Below, piece by piece: positions 16,487-24,719 of a stretch of 64,000 bases of DNA. The notes beneath the pieces were generated by a model. That model ran no database searches and was not told where the DNA came from. It was given only the letters and a program-made list of their open reading frames with translations. The stretch lies in the NCBI RefSeq assembly GCF_026151165.2, contig NZ_CP117849.1, forward strand, positions 62,001 to 126,000. Direction: 5' to 3'. Every line of letters begins with the position of its first letter. The first letter of the stretch is position 1. This stretch comes from Cryobacterium sp. SO2 (lineage in GTDB: Bacteria > Actinomycetota > Actinomycetes > Actinomycetales > Microbacteriaceae). A program made the position numbers and the translations under genes.

Positions 16487-17938
16487 CTAGATCACAATGT
16501 TCAGCAGGAGGACACCGGCCAGGCCGGTGACGGAGATGATGCACTCCATGAGCGTCCAGGTCTTGAGGGTCTGCGGCACGTTGGTGCCCAGGTACTCCTT
16601 GACCAACCAGAAGCCCGCGTCGTTGACGTGCGAGAGGAACAGCGAACCGGCGCCGATGGCGAGAACCATGAGCGACACATCCGTGGCCCCCAGGCTGGCG
16701 GCGACAGGGGCGAGGATGCCGGCGGCCGTGACGGTGGCGACGGTGGCCGACCCCGTGGCGACGCGCACGAGTGCGGCAACGACCCAGGCCAGCACGAGAA
16801 CCGAGATGCTCGAGCCGTTGACGGCGTCGGCGATGACGGTACCGATGCCGGTGTCGATGAGGACTTGCTTGAAGCCACCGCCGGCGCCGACGATGAGCAG
16901 GATGCCCGCGATGGGCGGCAGGGAGTCGGAGAGGGACTTCGACACGGCCGCGCGGTCCATGCCGCCGCCGCGGCCGAAGACGATCATGGCGTAGATCACG
17001 GCGATGCCCAGGGCGATCATCGGGGTGCCGAGGAAGTCGAGGGCGGAGTTGAGCGGGTCGGTCGAACCGGGGTTGAGGGCGTCGGCGATCGAGCGGGCGA
17101 GCATGAGCACGACGGGCAGCAGGATGCCGGAGATCGTGGCGATGAAGCTCGGGCGCTTGATGTTCTCTTCCAGGCCCTGGTCGGCGGCGGTGATGAACAT
17201 CTCGGGAACCGGCACCTGCACCCAGCGGCTGGCGAACTTGCTGAACAGCGGGCCGGCGACGATCACGGTGGGGATGGCGATGAGCACGCCGATGGCCAGG
17301 GTGAGGCCGAGGTTGGCGCTGAGGGTGGTGACGGCCACGAGGGGGCCGGGGTGCGGCGGCACGAGGCCGTGCATGACCGACAGGCCGGCCAGCGCCGGGA
17401 TGGCGATGCGGATGAGCGACTGGCCGCTGCGGCGGGCCACGAGGATGATGACGGGGATGAGGAGGACCAGGCCGACCTCGAAGAACATCGGCAGGCCGAT
17501 CAGGCCACCGATGAGCGCCATGGTCCACGGCAGGGTGCGCACGCTCGAGCGGCTGACCAGCGCGTCGACGATGCGGTCGGCTCCACCGGAGTCTGCGAGC
17601 AGCTTGCCGAACATGGCGCCGAAGCCCACGAGCACGCCCACGCCGGCCATGGTGGCGCCGAAGCCGGCGCCGAAGCTGGTGACGGCGGCGTTCGGGGCCA
17701 TGCCGGCGCCCACGCCCACGCCGACGGCGCCGATGGAGAGGGCCAGGAACGGATGCACCTTGAGCCAGGTGATGAGCACGATGATCACGGCGACGCCGAT
17801 GACCGCCGCGAGAATGAGTTGCAGGGTGCTGCCGGCCGGAACCACTGGTTCCACGGCCTGAATTGCGCGGGTCACGTTCATCTCGAAATCCGTTCCGAGG
17901 CCGCGTCCCTGCGACCTCATCGTCATAGTGCTGAACAC
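16487..17938 (-). CDS. gntP: GntP-family gluconate:H+ symporter
   Basis: Inner-membrane carrier for gluconate or a related sugar acid, 483 residues, with 12 or more hydrophobic segments starting at LILAAVIGVAVIIVLITWL. Family motifs include GFGATMAGVGVLVGFGAMFG, GLPMFFEVGLVLLIPV, GLVPPHPGPLVAV, VGAGGGFKQVLIDTGIG and SHVNDAGFWLVKEYLG, all typical of GntP/GntT. GTG 17938 has GGGGAC upstream; ATG codons at residues 5, 7 and 20 are alternatives. It is followed at once by gntK, and diverges from a FadR-type regulator across a region with a perfect palindromic operator, consistent with gluconate-responsive repression. Confidence 0.92.
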   Translation of the reverse strand: MFSTMTMRSQGRGLGTDFEMNVTRAIQAVEPVVPAGSTLQLILAAVIGVAVIIVLITWLKVHPFLALSIGAVGVGVGAGMAPNAAVTSFGAGFGATMAGVGVLVGFGAMFGKLLADSGGADRIVDALVSRSSVRTLPWTMALIGGLIGLPMFFEVGLVLLIPVIILVARRSGQSLIRIAIPALAGLSVMHGLVPPHPGPLVAVTTLSANLGLTLAIGVLIAIPTVIVAGPLFSKFASRWVQVPVPEMFITAADQGLEENIKRPSFIATISGILLPVVLMLARSIADALNPGSTDPLNSALDFLGTPMIALGIAVIYAMIVFGRGGGMDRAAVSKSLSDSLPPIAGILLIVGAGGGFKQVLIDTGIGTVIADAVNGSSISVLVLAWVVAALVRVATGSATVATVTAAGILAPVAASLGATDVSLMVLAIGAGSLFLSHVNDAGFWLVKEYLGTNVPQTLKTWTLMECIISVTGLAGVLLLNIVI

Positions 17939-17988
17939 GCGGTCCCCTCACGGCGCGTGATGCGGCATAGTGAAGGAGGAAGCACGTG

Positions 17989-18013
17989 ATCCGATTAATC
18001 TGATTAATCGGAT
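17989..18013. promoter_or_regulatory. Perfect 25-bp palindromic operator between gntP and its regulator
   Basis: Arms ATCCGATTAATC and GATTAATCGGAT are separated by a single T. The site is AT-rich in a GC-rich genome and lies in the divergent spacer, about 50 bp from the gntP start and 100 bp from the gntR start. It is the best candidate for the binding site of the adjacent FadR-type regulator, giving control of gntP-gntK and autoregulation. Confidence 0.7.
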
Positions 18014-18115
18014 TTATGAAGTGTTACACAACGATGGCGATGCGGTCAAGATCGCCGCGGGTGCAGTCTGCGATGCCGCAGACGAGGATGGATCGGCGCG
18101 GCGGGCTCGCGCCGG

Positions 18116-18874
18116 ATGAGCGAGGGTGTGACAGTGGCTGCAGTGGGCGATGAAACCTGGCGCGACCGGGGATTGCACGCACGAGTGGTGAACGCCCTCG
18201 GTCAGGAGATCGTGGACGGCAGTTACGCGCCCGGCGACATCCTCAATCTCGACAGGCTGAGCGAACGGTTCGCCGTCTCGCGCTCGGTGCTGCGCGAGGC
18301 CCTGCGGGTGCTGCAGTCGGTGGGCATGGTGGAACCGCGCCAGCGGGTGGGCACCCAGGTGCTGGCCCGGCGGTCGTGGGACCTGTTCAACCCGCAGATC
18401 ATCCAGTGGCGCGGCCAGGGCGACTACTTCGCCCAGATGCGCGAGATGCTCGAGTTGCGCCTGGGCATCGAGCCCGTGGCCGCCAGGCTCAGCGCGCGGC
18501 TGATGACAGCGCCCGAGCGCGCCGCCGTCGCCCGGGCCGCCGCCGTCATGGTCGAGGCCGACACCGCGCAGGACGGCCGGCGCTACCTCGAGGCCGACGT
18601 CGACTTCCACACCCTGATCCTGCAGGGCTCCGGCAACGCCGTGATGGGGCACTTCGCTGGCACCGTGGCGGCGCTCTTGCGCACCAGGGAGCAGGAGAAG
18701 CGCTTCACGATCACCGAGTACACCCCGGCCTCAGCGCACCGCCACAACGACCTGGCCGCCGCCATCGTCGCCGGCGATGAGGATGCCGCCTACGGCTGGG
18801 CGTACTCCACCATCGAGGCCACCCTCATCGAGTTCGTGCAGGAGTCGGCCGGCTCAACCCTTCGCGAGCCGTGA
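18116..18874 (+). CDS. GntR/FadR-family regulator of the gluconate genes
   Basis: A 252-residue DNA-binding repressor or activator. The N-terminal winged helix-turn-helix includes LSERFAVSRSVLREALRVLQ (48-67) and GMVEPRQRVGTQV. The C-terminal FCD ligand-binding domain includes MLELRLGIEPVAARLSA, EADVDFHTLIL and SAHRHNDLAAAI, with histidines that usually hold a metal near the effector site. Divergent placement from gntP-gntK argues for gluconate or a phosphorylated derivative as effector. ATG 18116 lacks a clear ribosome site; GTG 18128 is possible. The last codons (REP then stop) are supplied by a palindromic repeat that overlaps the 3' end. Confidence 0.88.
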   Translation: MSEGVTVAAVGDETWRDRGLHARVVNALGQEIVDGSYAPGDILNLDRLSERFAVSRSVLREALRVLQSVGMVEPRQRVGTQVLARRSWDLFNPQIIQWRGQGDYFAQMREMLELRLGIEPVAARLSARLMTAPERAAVARAAAVMVEADTAQDGRRYLEADVDFHTLILQGSGNAVMGHFAGTVAALLRTREQEKRFTITEYTPASAHRHNDLAAAIVAGDEDAAYGWAYSTIEATLIEFVQESAGSTLREP

Positions 18875-18930
18875 GGAAAGCCCCAAAAATCCGGGATTTT
18901 TAGGGCTCAACTCACGGCTCGCGAAGGGTT
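18856..18930. repeat. Family A palindromic repeat with bidirectional terminator shape
   Basis: The left arm AACCCTTCGCGAGCCGTGAG (18856-18875) is matched perfectly by the reverse complement at 18911-18930. An inner stem pairs CCCCAAAAATC with GATTTTTAGGG. It carries the TGA of the plus-strand regulator gene (18872-18874) and reaches the TAA of the minus-strand gene (18929-18931). It probably ends transcription from both sides. Confidence 0.82.
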
Positions 18931-19987
18931 ACTGCAGGCCGTCTACCGAAACCAGACCGTCGTGGCGGCGGCCGTCGAAGATGATCGTGGGGATCTTCAC
19001 GGTGGCGATGTCCTCTTCGACGAGGGTTTTATTGGCAGTGATGATGTCGGCCACGGTGTCGGAGGCGGCCTCGGCCACCACGACGTCGATCTGGTCGGGG
19101 CTCAGGCCGAATTCGTCCAGCCAGTCGGTCAGGGTCGCGGTGGCTTCCGTGGCGTCCATCGCGTTGATGGTGTCCTGCCAGGGCAGCCCGGTCTCGGCCT
19201 TCTCGGTGAAGATACGCTCGAGGATCTGCCAGTCCACCGGGGTGTCCGCGCCGTCCAGCGGGTGCAGCCGGAGGGCCTCGAGGTACTGGGTGACCAGCAG
19301 CGAGTTGGGGAACTTGTACCCGTCGGTGCCGGCAATCGGGTACGCGATGTAGGTGAGGTTGTGGGTGGACTCGAAGCCGGACTCCTCAATGTTCTGGAAG
19401 AGCGCCCGGCAGAAGGTGCAGCCGGGGTCGATGACCTCGACCGCGGTGGGGTTCGCGTCGTCCTCGGTGAGGTAGCTGGCGTTCGCGGGCAGGTAGTCCT
19501 CGGCCGTCCAGGTCTGGAACCGGGCCGGGATGGCCGCGAAGGTCTCGCCGAGGCTGGCGAACTCGTTGCCGAACGCGCCGATGACGTCGAACGCGCCGAG
19601 CGACTCCATGAAGCCGGGCGTCTCATCCGGGATCGAGCACGCCTCGGCGCCGAGGGTGCAGGATGCCGAGTCCTGCTTGTTGCAGGTGCCGTAGACGTAG
19701 AGGTTGACGGCGCTCTTGACCACCGTGTAGCCCGACCAGATGGTGGTGACGAGAACGAGCACGGCCAGGATCTCGAGGCCGATGCTGGCCGGGCGCACCA
19801 GGCCGGGCCGGCGGGCGGCGATCGGGGCGAGCAGGTGGTCCTTCACGTCCTGCTTGAAGGTGGTGTCGCAGGGGCGGAAGGTGACCCGGCGCCAGGTGCA
19901 GTTCCAGGCCTTTCCGACGTAACGCCGGTACCGGGCCGAGAAGGCGGCCATGACGACGAGGATGATGAACGCGGCGATACAGAACAC
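18929..19987 (-). CDS. Membrane-anchored DsbA/thioredoxin-fold protein
   Basis: A 352-residue protein, probably with a thiol-disulfide role outside the membrane. Residues 1-17 (MFCIAAFIILVVMAAF) and about 68-90 (IGLEILAVLVLVTTIWSGYTVV) are hydrophobic. A Cys-containing loop between them has NCTWRRVTFRPCDTTF. The C-terminal part has the redox motif DPGCTFC (Cys190, Cys193) and a probable cis-proline at Pro333 in VKIPTIIFDG, with a DsbA-like helical insert in between. Extra cysteines (GTCNKQDSASCTLGAEACS) suggest structural disulfides. GTG 19987 follows directly after the stop of the desulfurase-like gene, so the two are translationally coupled. I do not know the exact substrate. Confidence 0.72.
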   Translation of the reverse strand: MFCIAAFIILVVMAAFSARYRRYVGKAWNCTWRRVTFRPCDTTFKQDVKDHLLAPIAARRPGLVRPASIGLEILAVLVLVTTIWSGYTVVKSAVNLYVYGTCNKQDSASCTLGAEACSIPDETPGFMESLGAFDVIGAFGNEFASLGETFAAIPARFQTWTAEDYLPANASYLTEDDANPTAVEVIDPGCTFCRALFQNIEESGFESTHNLTYIAYPIAGTDGYKFPNSLLVTQYLEALRLHPLDGADTPVDWQILERIFTEKAETGLPWQDTINAMDATEATATLTDWLDEFGLSPDQIDVVVAEAASDTVADIITANKTLVEEDIATVKIPTIIFDGRRHDGLVSVDGLQ

Positions 19988-21217
19988 TTAGTGGAGGCCT
20001 TTCATCAGCCGTGCGAGGGCCTGGGTGGCCGAGTCGATGTCCGACTCGGTCGAGTGCAGGCCGAGGGAGAAGCGCAGCAGCGGGCCGAACCCGAGCTGTT
20101 CCTTGAGGTAGTGGTGGGCGCAGAAGTAGCCACTGCGCACCATGATCTGCGAGTGCGAGAGGAACACCGCGAGCCGGTGCGAGTCCTGCGCCGGGGCGTA
20201 GACGCTGATCACCGGGCTCACCTCGGTGCCGAGCAGCGTGAGCCCGGGGATGTCGGCGAGCCCGTCGTGCAGCCGCAGGGACAGGCCGCTGATGTGCTCT
20301 GCGGGGGAGAGGCCGCCGGGGCGCACGCTGCCGAGCCACTCGATCGCCAGGCCGAGCGCGATGATCTCGCCCCAGGCCTGCAGGCCCGGCTCGAGCAGCG
20401 CCGCCGGGTCACCCTGCACGAGGTCGAAGTCCTCCTCGCGAGCGTCTGCCACCATGCCGCCGCCCACGAAGGTGAGCTCGAGGGAGGTGAGCAGCTCGTG
20501 CCGGGCAACGACGACGCCGAGGCTGGCGCCGTACATCTTGTGGGCGGAGAAGCAGACCGCATCCGCCTCGGTCTTCTGCAGCAGGGCCCGGCCGTGGCCC
20601 ATGGCCTGGGCCGCGTCGACGATCACGATGCCGCCGCGGGCGTGGGTGTCGCGCACGAGGTCGGCCAGGTTGGTGAGCTGGCGGCCGTCGATATTGGAGA
20701 CGGCGTTGACGACGACAACGGCCTTCTCGAGCTGCGCGGGCTCGTAGAGCAGGGCGCCGTCGGTGGCCCGGTCGAGCACCAGGCGTTCCACGCCCAGCCG
20801 GCGGGCAGCGGTGATGGTGGGCAGGAACACCGAGTTGTGCTCGATGTGGCTGGTCACGACCCTGTCGAAGCGGCCCAGCGGTAACTGTTGCAGGAGCAGG
20901 TTGAGGCCGTAGCTGGTGTTGAGGGTGAACGAGACGGCGTGGCTTCTGGCGGAGAGCCCGAGCAGGCCGAGCACAGCCTGGCGGGTGTCGGCCACGGCCG
21001 CGTCGACCTTCTGGCCCCAGGCGTATTTCACCCGGCCGCCGCAGGCGTTGTAACTCGTGTAGTAGTCGGTGAGGGCGTCGATCACGGGCTGCGGGCGCAG
21101 GCTCTGGCAGGCAGCGTCGAGGTAGATCTCGCCGGGTTGCAGATAACCGAAATCGCCCGCCCGGCTCGTGTCGAGCGGTGCGGCGGCGGGCCGGCGGAAC
21201 AGCGTGCTGCGCTTCAT
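19988..21217 (-). CDS. Class V aminotransferase, cysteine desulfurase-like (SufS/CsdA type)
   Basis: A 409-residue PLP enzyme that in this family removes sulfur from cysteine as a persulfide. It shows YLDAACQSLRP near the N-terminus, SHIEHNSVFLP, IVDAAQAMGH, the PLP lysine Lys227 in CFSAHKMYGASLG and a candidate catalytic cysteine Cys366 in RSGYFCAHHYL. The loop differs from the usual RTGHHCAQP, so the sulfur acceptor may differ. No Suf or Isc scaffold genes adjoin it; its only partner is the coupled membrane DsbA-like gene downstream. ATG 21217 has GGGAG upstream; a TTG at 21226 would add three residues. A DosR-box-like palindrome lies 49-62 bp upstream. Confidence 0.82.
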   Translation of the reverse strand: MKRSTLFRRPAAAPLDTSRAGDFGYLQPGEIYLDAACQSLRPQPVIDALTDYYTSYNACGGRVKYAWGQKVDAAVADTRQAVLGLLGLSARSHAVSFTLNTSYGLNLLLQQLPLGRFDRVVTSHIEHNSVFLPTITAARRLGVERLVLDRATDGALLYEPAQLEKAVVVVNAVSNIDGRQLTNLADLVRDTHARGGIVIVDAAQAMGHGRALLQKTEADAVCFSAHKMYGASLGVVVARHELLTSLELTFVGGGMVADAREEDFDLVQGDPAALLEPGLQAWGEIIALGLAIEWLGSVRPGGLSPAEHISGLSLRLHDGLADIPGLTLLGTEVSPVISVYAPAQDSHRLAVFLSHSQIMVRSGYFCAHHYLKEQLGFGPLLRFSLGLHSTESDIDSATQALARLMKGLH

Positions 21218-21265
21218 TGATCTCAACTCCCGGCTCAGCTTAGATTCGGTGCTGAGCCGGGAATG

Positions 21266-21279
21266 GGGACTTAAGTCCC
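21266..21279. promoter_or_regulatory. DosR/DevR-box-like palindrome upstream of the desulfurase-like gene
   Basis: GGGACTTAAGTCCC is a perfect 14-bp palindrome and equals the core of the mycobacterial DosR box (GGGACTWWAGTCCC). It is 49-62 bp before the start codon at 21217. A separate hairpin (TCCCGGCTCAGC at 21228-21239 with its complement at 21251-21262) lies between it and the gene. The cognate regulator is not in the window. Confidence 0.55.
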
Positions 21280-21301
21280 GTTTGACCGGGGCAAGCGCTC
21301 T

Positions 21302-23878
21302 TTACACAGCAGGCTCCAAGCGTGCGGCGAGATACGGCGCCGTGCGACTGTGCGGATGCGCCGCGACGACGGCCGGAGTGCCCTCGGCCACGATGCGCCC
21401 GCCGGCGGTTCCGCCGGACGGGCCCAGGTCGATGACCCAGTCCGCGGCGGCCACCACGCCCATGTCGTGCTCCACCACGACCACGGTGTTGCCGGCGTCG
21501 ACGAGCCGGCCCAGCTGGGTCATCAGCAGCTCCACATCGGCCGGGTGCAGGCCTGTGGTGGGCTCGTCGAGCAGGTAGAGGGTGTGGCCACGGCGGGCGC
21601 GCTGCAGCTCGGTGGCCAGCTTGATGCGCTGCGCCTCCCCGCCGGAGAGCTCGGTGGCGGGCTGGCCGAGGCGCAGGTAGCCCAGGCCCACCTCGCGCAG
21701 GGTCTGCAGGCTGCGGGATGCGCTGGGCACGTCGGCGAGGAACTCGGCGGCCGCGTCGACCGTGAGGCCGAGCACCTCGGCCACGGTTTTGCCGTTGTAG
21801 AGCACAGTGAGGGTCTCGGCGTTGTAGCGGGAGCCGCCGCAGGCCGGGCAGGGTGCGTAGCTGCCGGGCAGGAAGAGCAGTTCGACGGCCACGAAGCCCT
21901 CGCCCTGGCAGGTGTCGCAGCGGCCGCCCGGCACGTTGAAGGAGAACCGGCCGGCGGTGTAGCCGGCCGCCTTCGCCGCAGCCGTGGCCGCGAAGGTGGC
22001 GCGCACGGCGTCGAACAGGCCGGTGTAGGTGGCCAGGTTGGACCGCGGGGTGCGGCCGATCGGCTTCTGGTCCACGCGCACCAGCCTGTCGATGGCGCCG
22101 GCGCCGGTCACGGCATCGACGATCGTGGCGGCCCGGTCGGTGCCGGCCTCGTCCTCGTCGGTCGACTCGTCGTCGGCAACGGCCGCGACGGCGGGCACGG
22201 CGTCGACAGAGCCCTCGCGGAGCTCCCTGCCCACGGCATCCGCGAGCACCTTGCTGACCAGGGTCGACTTGCCCGACCCGGAGACCCCGGTGACGGCGGT
22301 GAGCACGCCCAGGGGAACCCGAACGTCGAGATCGACCAGGTTGTGGCGGGTGACGCCGGTCAGGCCCAGCCAGGCGGCGGCCTGGCGCGGTGCCGGTGCC
22401 GCCTCGCCCGGGCTGGTCGGGAACAGGTAGCCGCGTGTGACCGAGGTCTTGACCTCGGCCAGGCCGGCGACCGGCCCGCTGTAGAGCACCTCGCCGCCGC
22501 CGTCGCCGGCCTTGGGGCCCACGTCCACGAGCCAGTCGGCGCGTCGCACGACGTCCATATTGTGTTCGACCACGAAGACCGAGTTGCCGGATGCCTTGAG
22601 CTGTTCGAGCACCACCAGCAGTGGTTCGGCGTCGGCGGGGTGCAGGCCGGCGGAGGGTTCGTCGAGCACGTAGATCACGCCGAACAGGCCGCTGCGCAGC
22701 TGGGTGGCGATGCGCAGGCGCTGCATCTCGCCCGGGGAGAGGGTGGGGGTGGAGCGGCTCAGGCTGAGGTAGCCCAGCCCGAGATCGATGAGCACCGTCA
22801 GCCGACGCACCAGGTCGCCGGCCACGGTGACGGCCACCTCGGTGACCTCGCCGGACTGGATGGATCGGTGTGAGCCGGCTGCATCGGTGAGTTCCGCTGT
22901 GGGGCGGAGGACGTCGGCCAGCTCGATGAGGGTGAGTGCGTTGAGCTCGTTGATCGGTCGACCGGCGAACGTCACCGCGAGGGCCTCGGCACGCAGGCCG
23001 CTGCCGCCGCAGAGCAGGCACGGCCCGGTCTCCACGAACGGGAGCACCCGCTGGCGCATCTGAGCGCTCTTTGAGTCGGCCAGCGTGTGCATCACGTAGC
23101 TCTTCGCGCTCCAGAACCGGCCCTTGTAGGGCTTGGCCACCCTGTCCCGCTGTGGGGTGACCTCAACGACGGGCTGTTCCTCGGTATAGAGGAGCCAGTC
23201 GCGGGCCTCGCGGCTGAGCTCTCGCCAGGGCAGGTCGATGTCGTAGCCGAGCACCGCGGTGACGTCGCGCAGGTTCTTGCCCTGCCAGGCGCCCGGCCAG
23301 GCCGCGATGGCGCCGTCGCGGATGCTCAGACTCGCGTCGGGCACCAGCAGCGGCTCGGTGACGGTGTGGGAGATGCCCAGCCCGTGGCACTGCGGGCAGG
23401 CCCCCGTTGCCGTATTGGGTGAGAAGGCGTCGGAATCCAGGCGCAGGTCGGACCCGGCTGGATAGGTGCCGGCGCGGGAGTACAGCATCCGCATCGAGTT
23501 GGACAGCGTGGTGACGGTGCCCACCGTGGAGCGAGAGCTGGGTGAGCCACGGCGCTGCTGCAGCGCGACCGCGGGCGGCAGGCCGGTGATCAGGTCGACG
23601 TGCGGGGTGTGGCCCTGCTGGATGAGCCGGCGAGCGTATGGGGCGACGGACTCGAAGAACCGGCGCTGCGCTTCGGCGAAGATGGTGCCGAACGCCAGCG
23701 ACGACTTTCCGGAGCCGGAGACGCCGGTGAACGCGACGATGGCGTCACGGGGCACGTCCACGTTCACGTCGCGCAGGTTGTTCTCCCTAGCCCCGCGCAC
23801 GCGCACGAAGCCGTCGGCGCCGGGATGGGCGGCGAGGGCCGCGGGTAGGGGCGAGGAGGAGGCGTTGGAGGTGGGCAT
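21302..23878 (-). CDS. Class II UvrA (UvrA2-like) ABC ATPase
   Basis: Tandem ABC-ATPase related to the excinuclease DNA-damage sensor, 858 residues versus about 950 in UvrA. The first P-loop is TGVSGSGKSS (51-60), with zinc-binding Cys pairs CPQCHGLG and CLLCGGSGLRAE, the signature LSPGEMQRLRIATQL and VIYVLDEPSAGLHPAD. The second P-loop is TGVSGSGKST, with CDTCQGEG and CPACGGSRY, LSGGEAQRIKLATEL and LYLLDEPTTGLHPAD. The region between the first P-loop and signature is short and lacks the UvrB-binding domain, as in UvrA2/DrrC proteins linked to drug or damage tolerance. An acidic linker (VADDESTDEDEAGTD) in the second half is unusual. ATG 23908 would add 10 residues. Confidence 0.88.
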   Translation of the reverse strand: MPTSNASSSPLPAALAAHPGADGFVRVRGARENNLRDVNVDVPRDAIVAFTGVSGSGKSSLAFGTIFAEAQRRFFESVAPYARRLIQQGHTPHVDLITGLPPAVALQQRRGSPSSRSTVGTVTTLSNSMRMLYSRAGTYPAGSDLRLDSDAFSPNTATGACPQCHGLGISHTVTEPLLVPDASLSIRDGAIAAWPGAWQGKNLRDVTAVLGYDIDLPWRELSREARDWLLYTEEQPVVEVTPQRDRVAKPYKGRFWSAKSYVMHTLADSKSAQMRQRVLPFVETGPCLLCGGSGLRAEALAVTFAGRPINELNALTLIELADVLRPTAELTDAAGSHRSIQSGEVTEVAVTVAGDLVRRLTVLIDLGLGYLSLSRSTPTLSPGEMQRLRIATQLRSGLFGVIYVLDEPSAGLHPADAEPLLVVLEQLKASGNSVFVVEHNMDVVRRADWLVDVGPKAGDGGGEVLYSGPVAGLAEVKTSVTRGYLFPTSPGEAAPAPRQAAAWLGLTGVTRHNLVDLDVRVPLGVLTAVTGVSGSGKSTLVSKVLADAVGRELREGSVDAVPAVAAVADDESTDEDEAGTDRAATIVDAVTGAGAIDRLVRVDQKPIGRTPRSNLATYTGLFDAVRATFAATAAAKAAGYTAGRFSFNVPGGRCDTCQGEGFVAVELLFLPGSYAPCPACGGSRYNAETLTVLYNGKTVAEVLGLTVDAAAEFLADVPSASRSLQTLREVGLGYLRLGQPATELSGGEAQRIKLATELQRARRGHTLYLLDEPTTGLHPADVELLMTQLGRLVDAGNTVVVVEHDMGVVAAADWVIDLGPSGGTAGGRIVAEGTPAVVAAHPHSRTAPYLAARLEPAV

Positions 23879-23964
23879 TCGACCGACTCTAGTTCGACCC
23901 CCTGACATTCCACCCGTCGGGGCGCGTATCGTGGAGAAGTTGATCCTCGAAAGGCCTCGCTCCC

Positions 23965-24375
23965 ATGCGCCGCACCATGTTCAAATCCAAGATCCACCGC
24001 GCCACCGTGACGCACTCCGCCCTGCACTATGTGGGGTCTCTGACCGTCGACCTCGACCTGCTCGACGCGGCCGACCTGCTGCCGGGCGAGTTGGCGAGCA
24101 TTGTGAACGTCAATAACGGCGCCCGCTTCGAGACCTATCTGATCGCCGGCGAACGCGGCAGCGGTGTGATCGGCGTCAACGGCGCCGCGGCCCGGATGGC
24201 GCACGAGGGCGATCTGGTGATCATCATCTCCTACGCCCAGATGAGCACGAAGAAGGCCAGGGCGTATCAGCCCACCGTGGTGCACGTCGATGGGAACAAC
24301 GCCATCATCAGCGTGGGAACCGACCCGGCCGCCGCCCACGGCGACGACCTGGAGCGCCCGCCCCTCGCCGTCTGA
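23965..24375 (+). CDS. panD: Aspartate 1-decarboxylase
   Basis: Makes beta-alanine from L-aspartate for pantothenate and coenzyme A synthesis. The 136-residue proenzyme cleaves itself between Gly24 and Ser25 (HYVGSLTVD), with Ser25 becoming the pyruvoyl group. Other conserved features are the N-terminal TMFKSKIHRATVT, VNVNNGARFETYLIAGERGSG and GAAARMAHEGDLVIIISYAQ. It stands apart from panB/panC here. It diverges from uvrA2 across 86 bp and is followed by a cluster of dispersed repeats. Confidence 0.95.
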   Translation: MRRTMFKSKIHRATVTHSALHYVGSLTVDLDLLDAADLLPGELASIVNVNNGARFETYLIAGERGSGVIGVNGAAARMAHEGDLVIIISYAQMSTKKARAYQPTVVHVDGNNAIISVGTDPAAAHGDDLERPPLAV

Positions 24376-24391
24376 CCGCCCGCCGGTTTGC

Positions 24392-24603
24392 GGTCGCCAG
24401 CACACGCTGGTCGAGCTTGTCGAGACCTCGCGAGGCTGTCCGCACGACGCAGGCACGACGCGCGGGCCGGGTCGCCGGGTCTCGACAGGCTCGACCAGCG
24501 AGGCGGGCACGACGCGCGGGGCCGGGTCGCCGGGTCTCGACAGGCTCGACCAGCGAGGGGGTCGCCAGCACACGCTGGTCGAGCTTGTCGAGACCTCGCG
24601 AGG
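24392..24603. repeat. Four copies of a dispersed repeat in inverted arrangement (family F)
   Basis: The 344-bp gap between panD and the FKBP gene is mostly repeats. Two forward units (24392-24435, 24560-24603) contain GCTGGTCGAGCTTGTCGAGA and are almost identical over 44 bp. Two reverse units (about 24463-24503, 24517-24558) contain GGTCTCGACAGGCTCGACCA. The order is forward, reverse, reverse, forward. The remaining 50 bp before 24652 show nothing recognisable. Confidence 0.8.
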
Positions 24604-24651
24604 TCGTCTGCACGACGCGGGCACGGCCCGCCGGTCTGCCGGCACGACGAA

Positions 24652-24705
24652 GCCCCGCCGGCCACGGTCGCCCCGAGGTATCGGGACAGTCGTGATCGGC
24701 GGGGC
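24652..24705. terminator. Hairpin downstream of the FKBP gene
   Basis: GCCCCGCCG (24652-24660) pairs with CGGCGGGGC (24697-24705), with a weaker inner pairing. It lies just past the 3' end of the minus-strand FKBP gene and has no T-run, so termination is possible but not certain. Confidence 0.45.
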
Positions 24706-24719
24706 CGGTCGAGCGGGTG

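Noticed and set aside
15852..16490. Plus-strand open frame opposite gluconokinase
   Set aside because: Antisense of gntK, which has its P-loop and family motifs. The plus-strand protein starts within a palindromic repeat.
24376..24719. A CRISPR array between panD and the FKBP gene, because of repeated 40-mers
   Set aside because: Only four units, in mixed orientation and irregular spacing, with no unique spacers and no cas genes. They are dispersed repeats.
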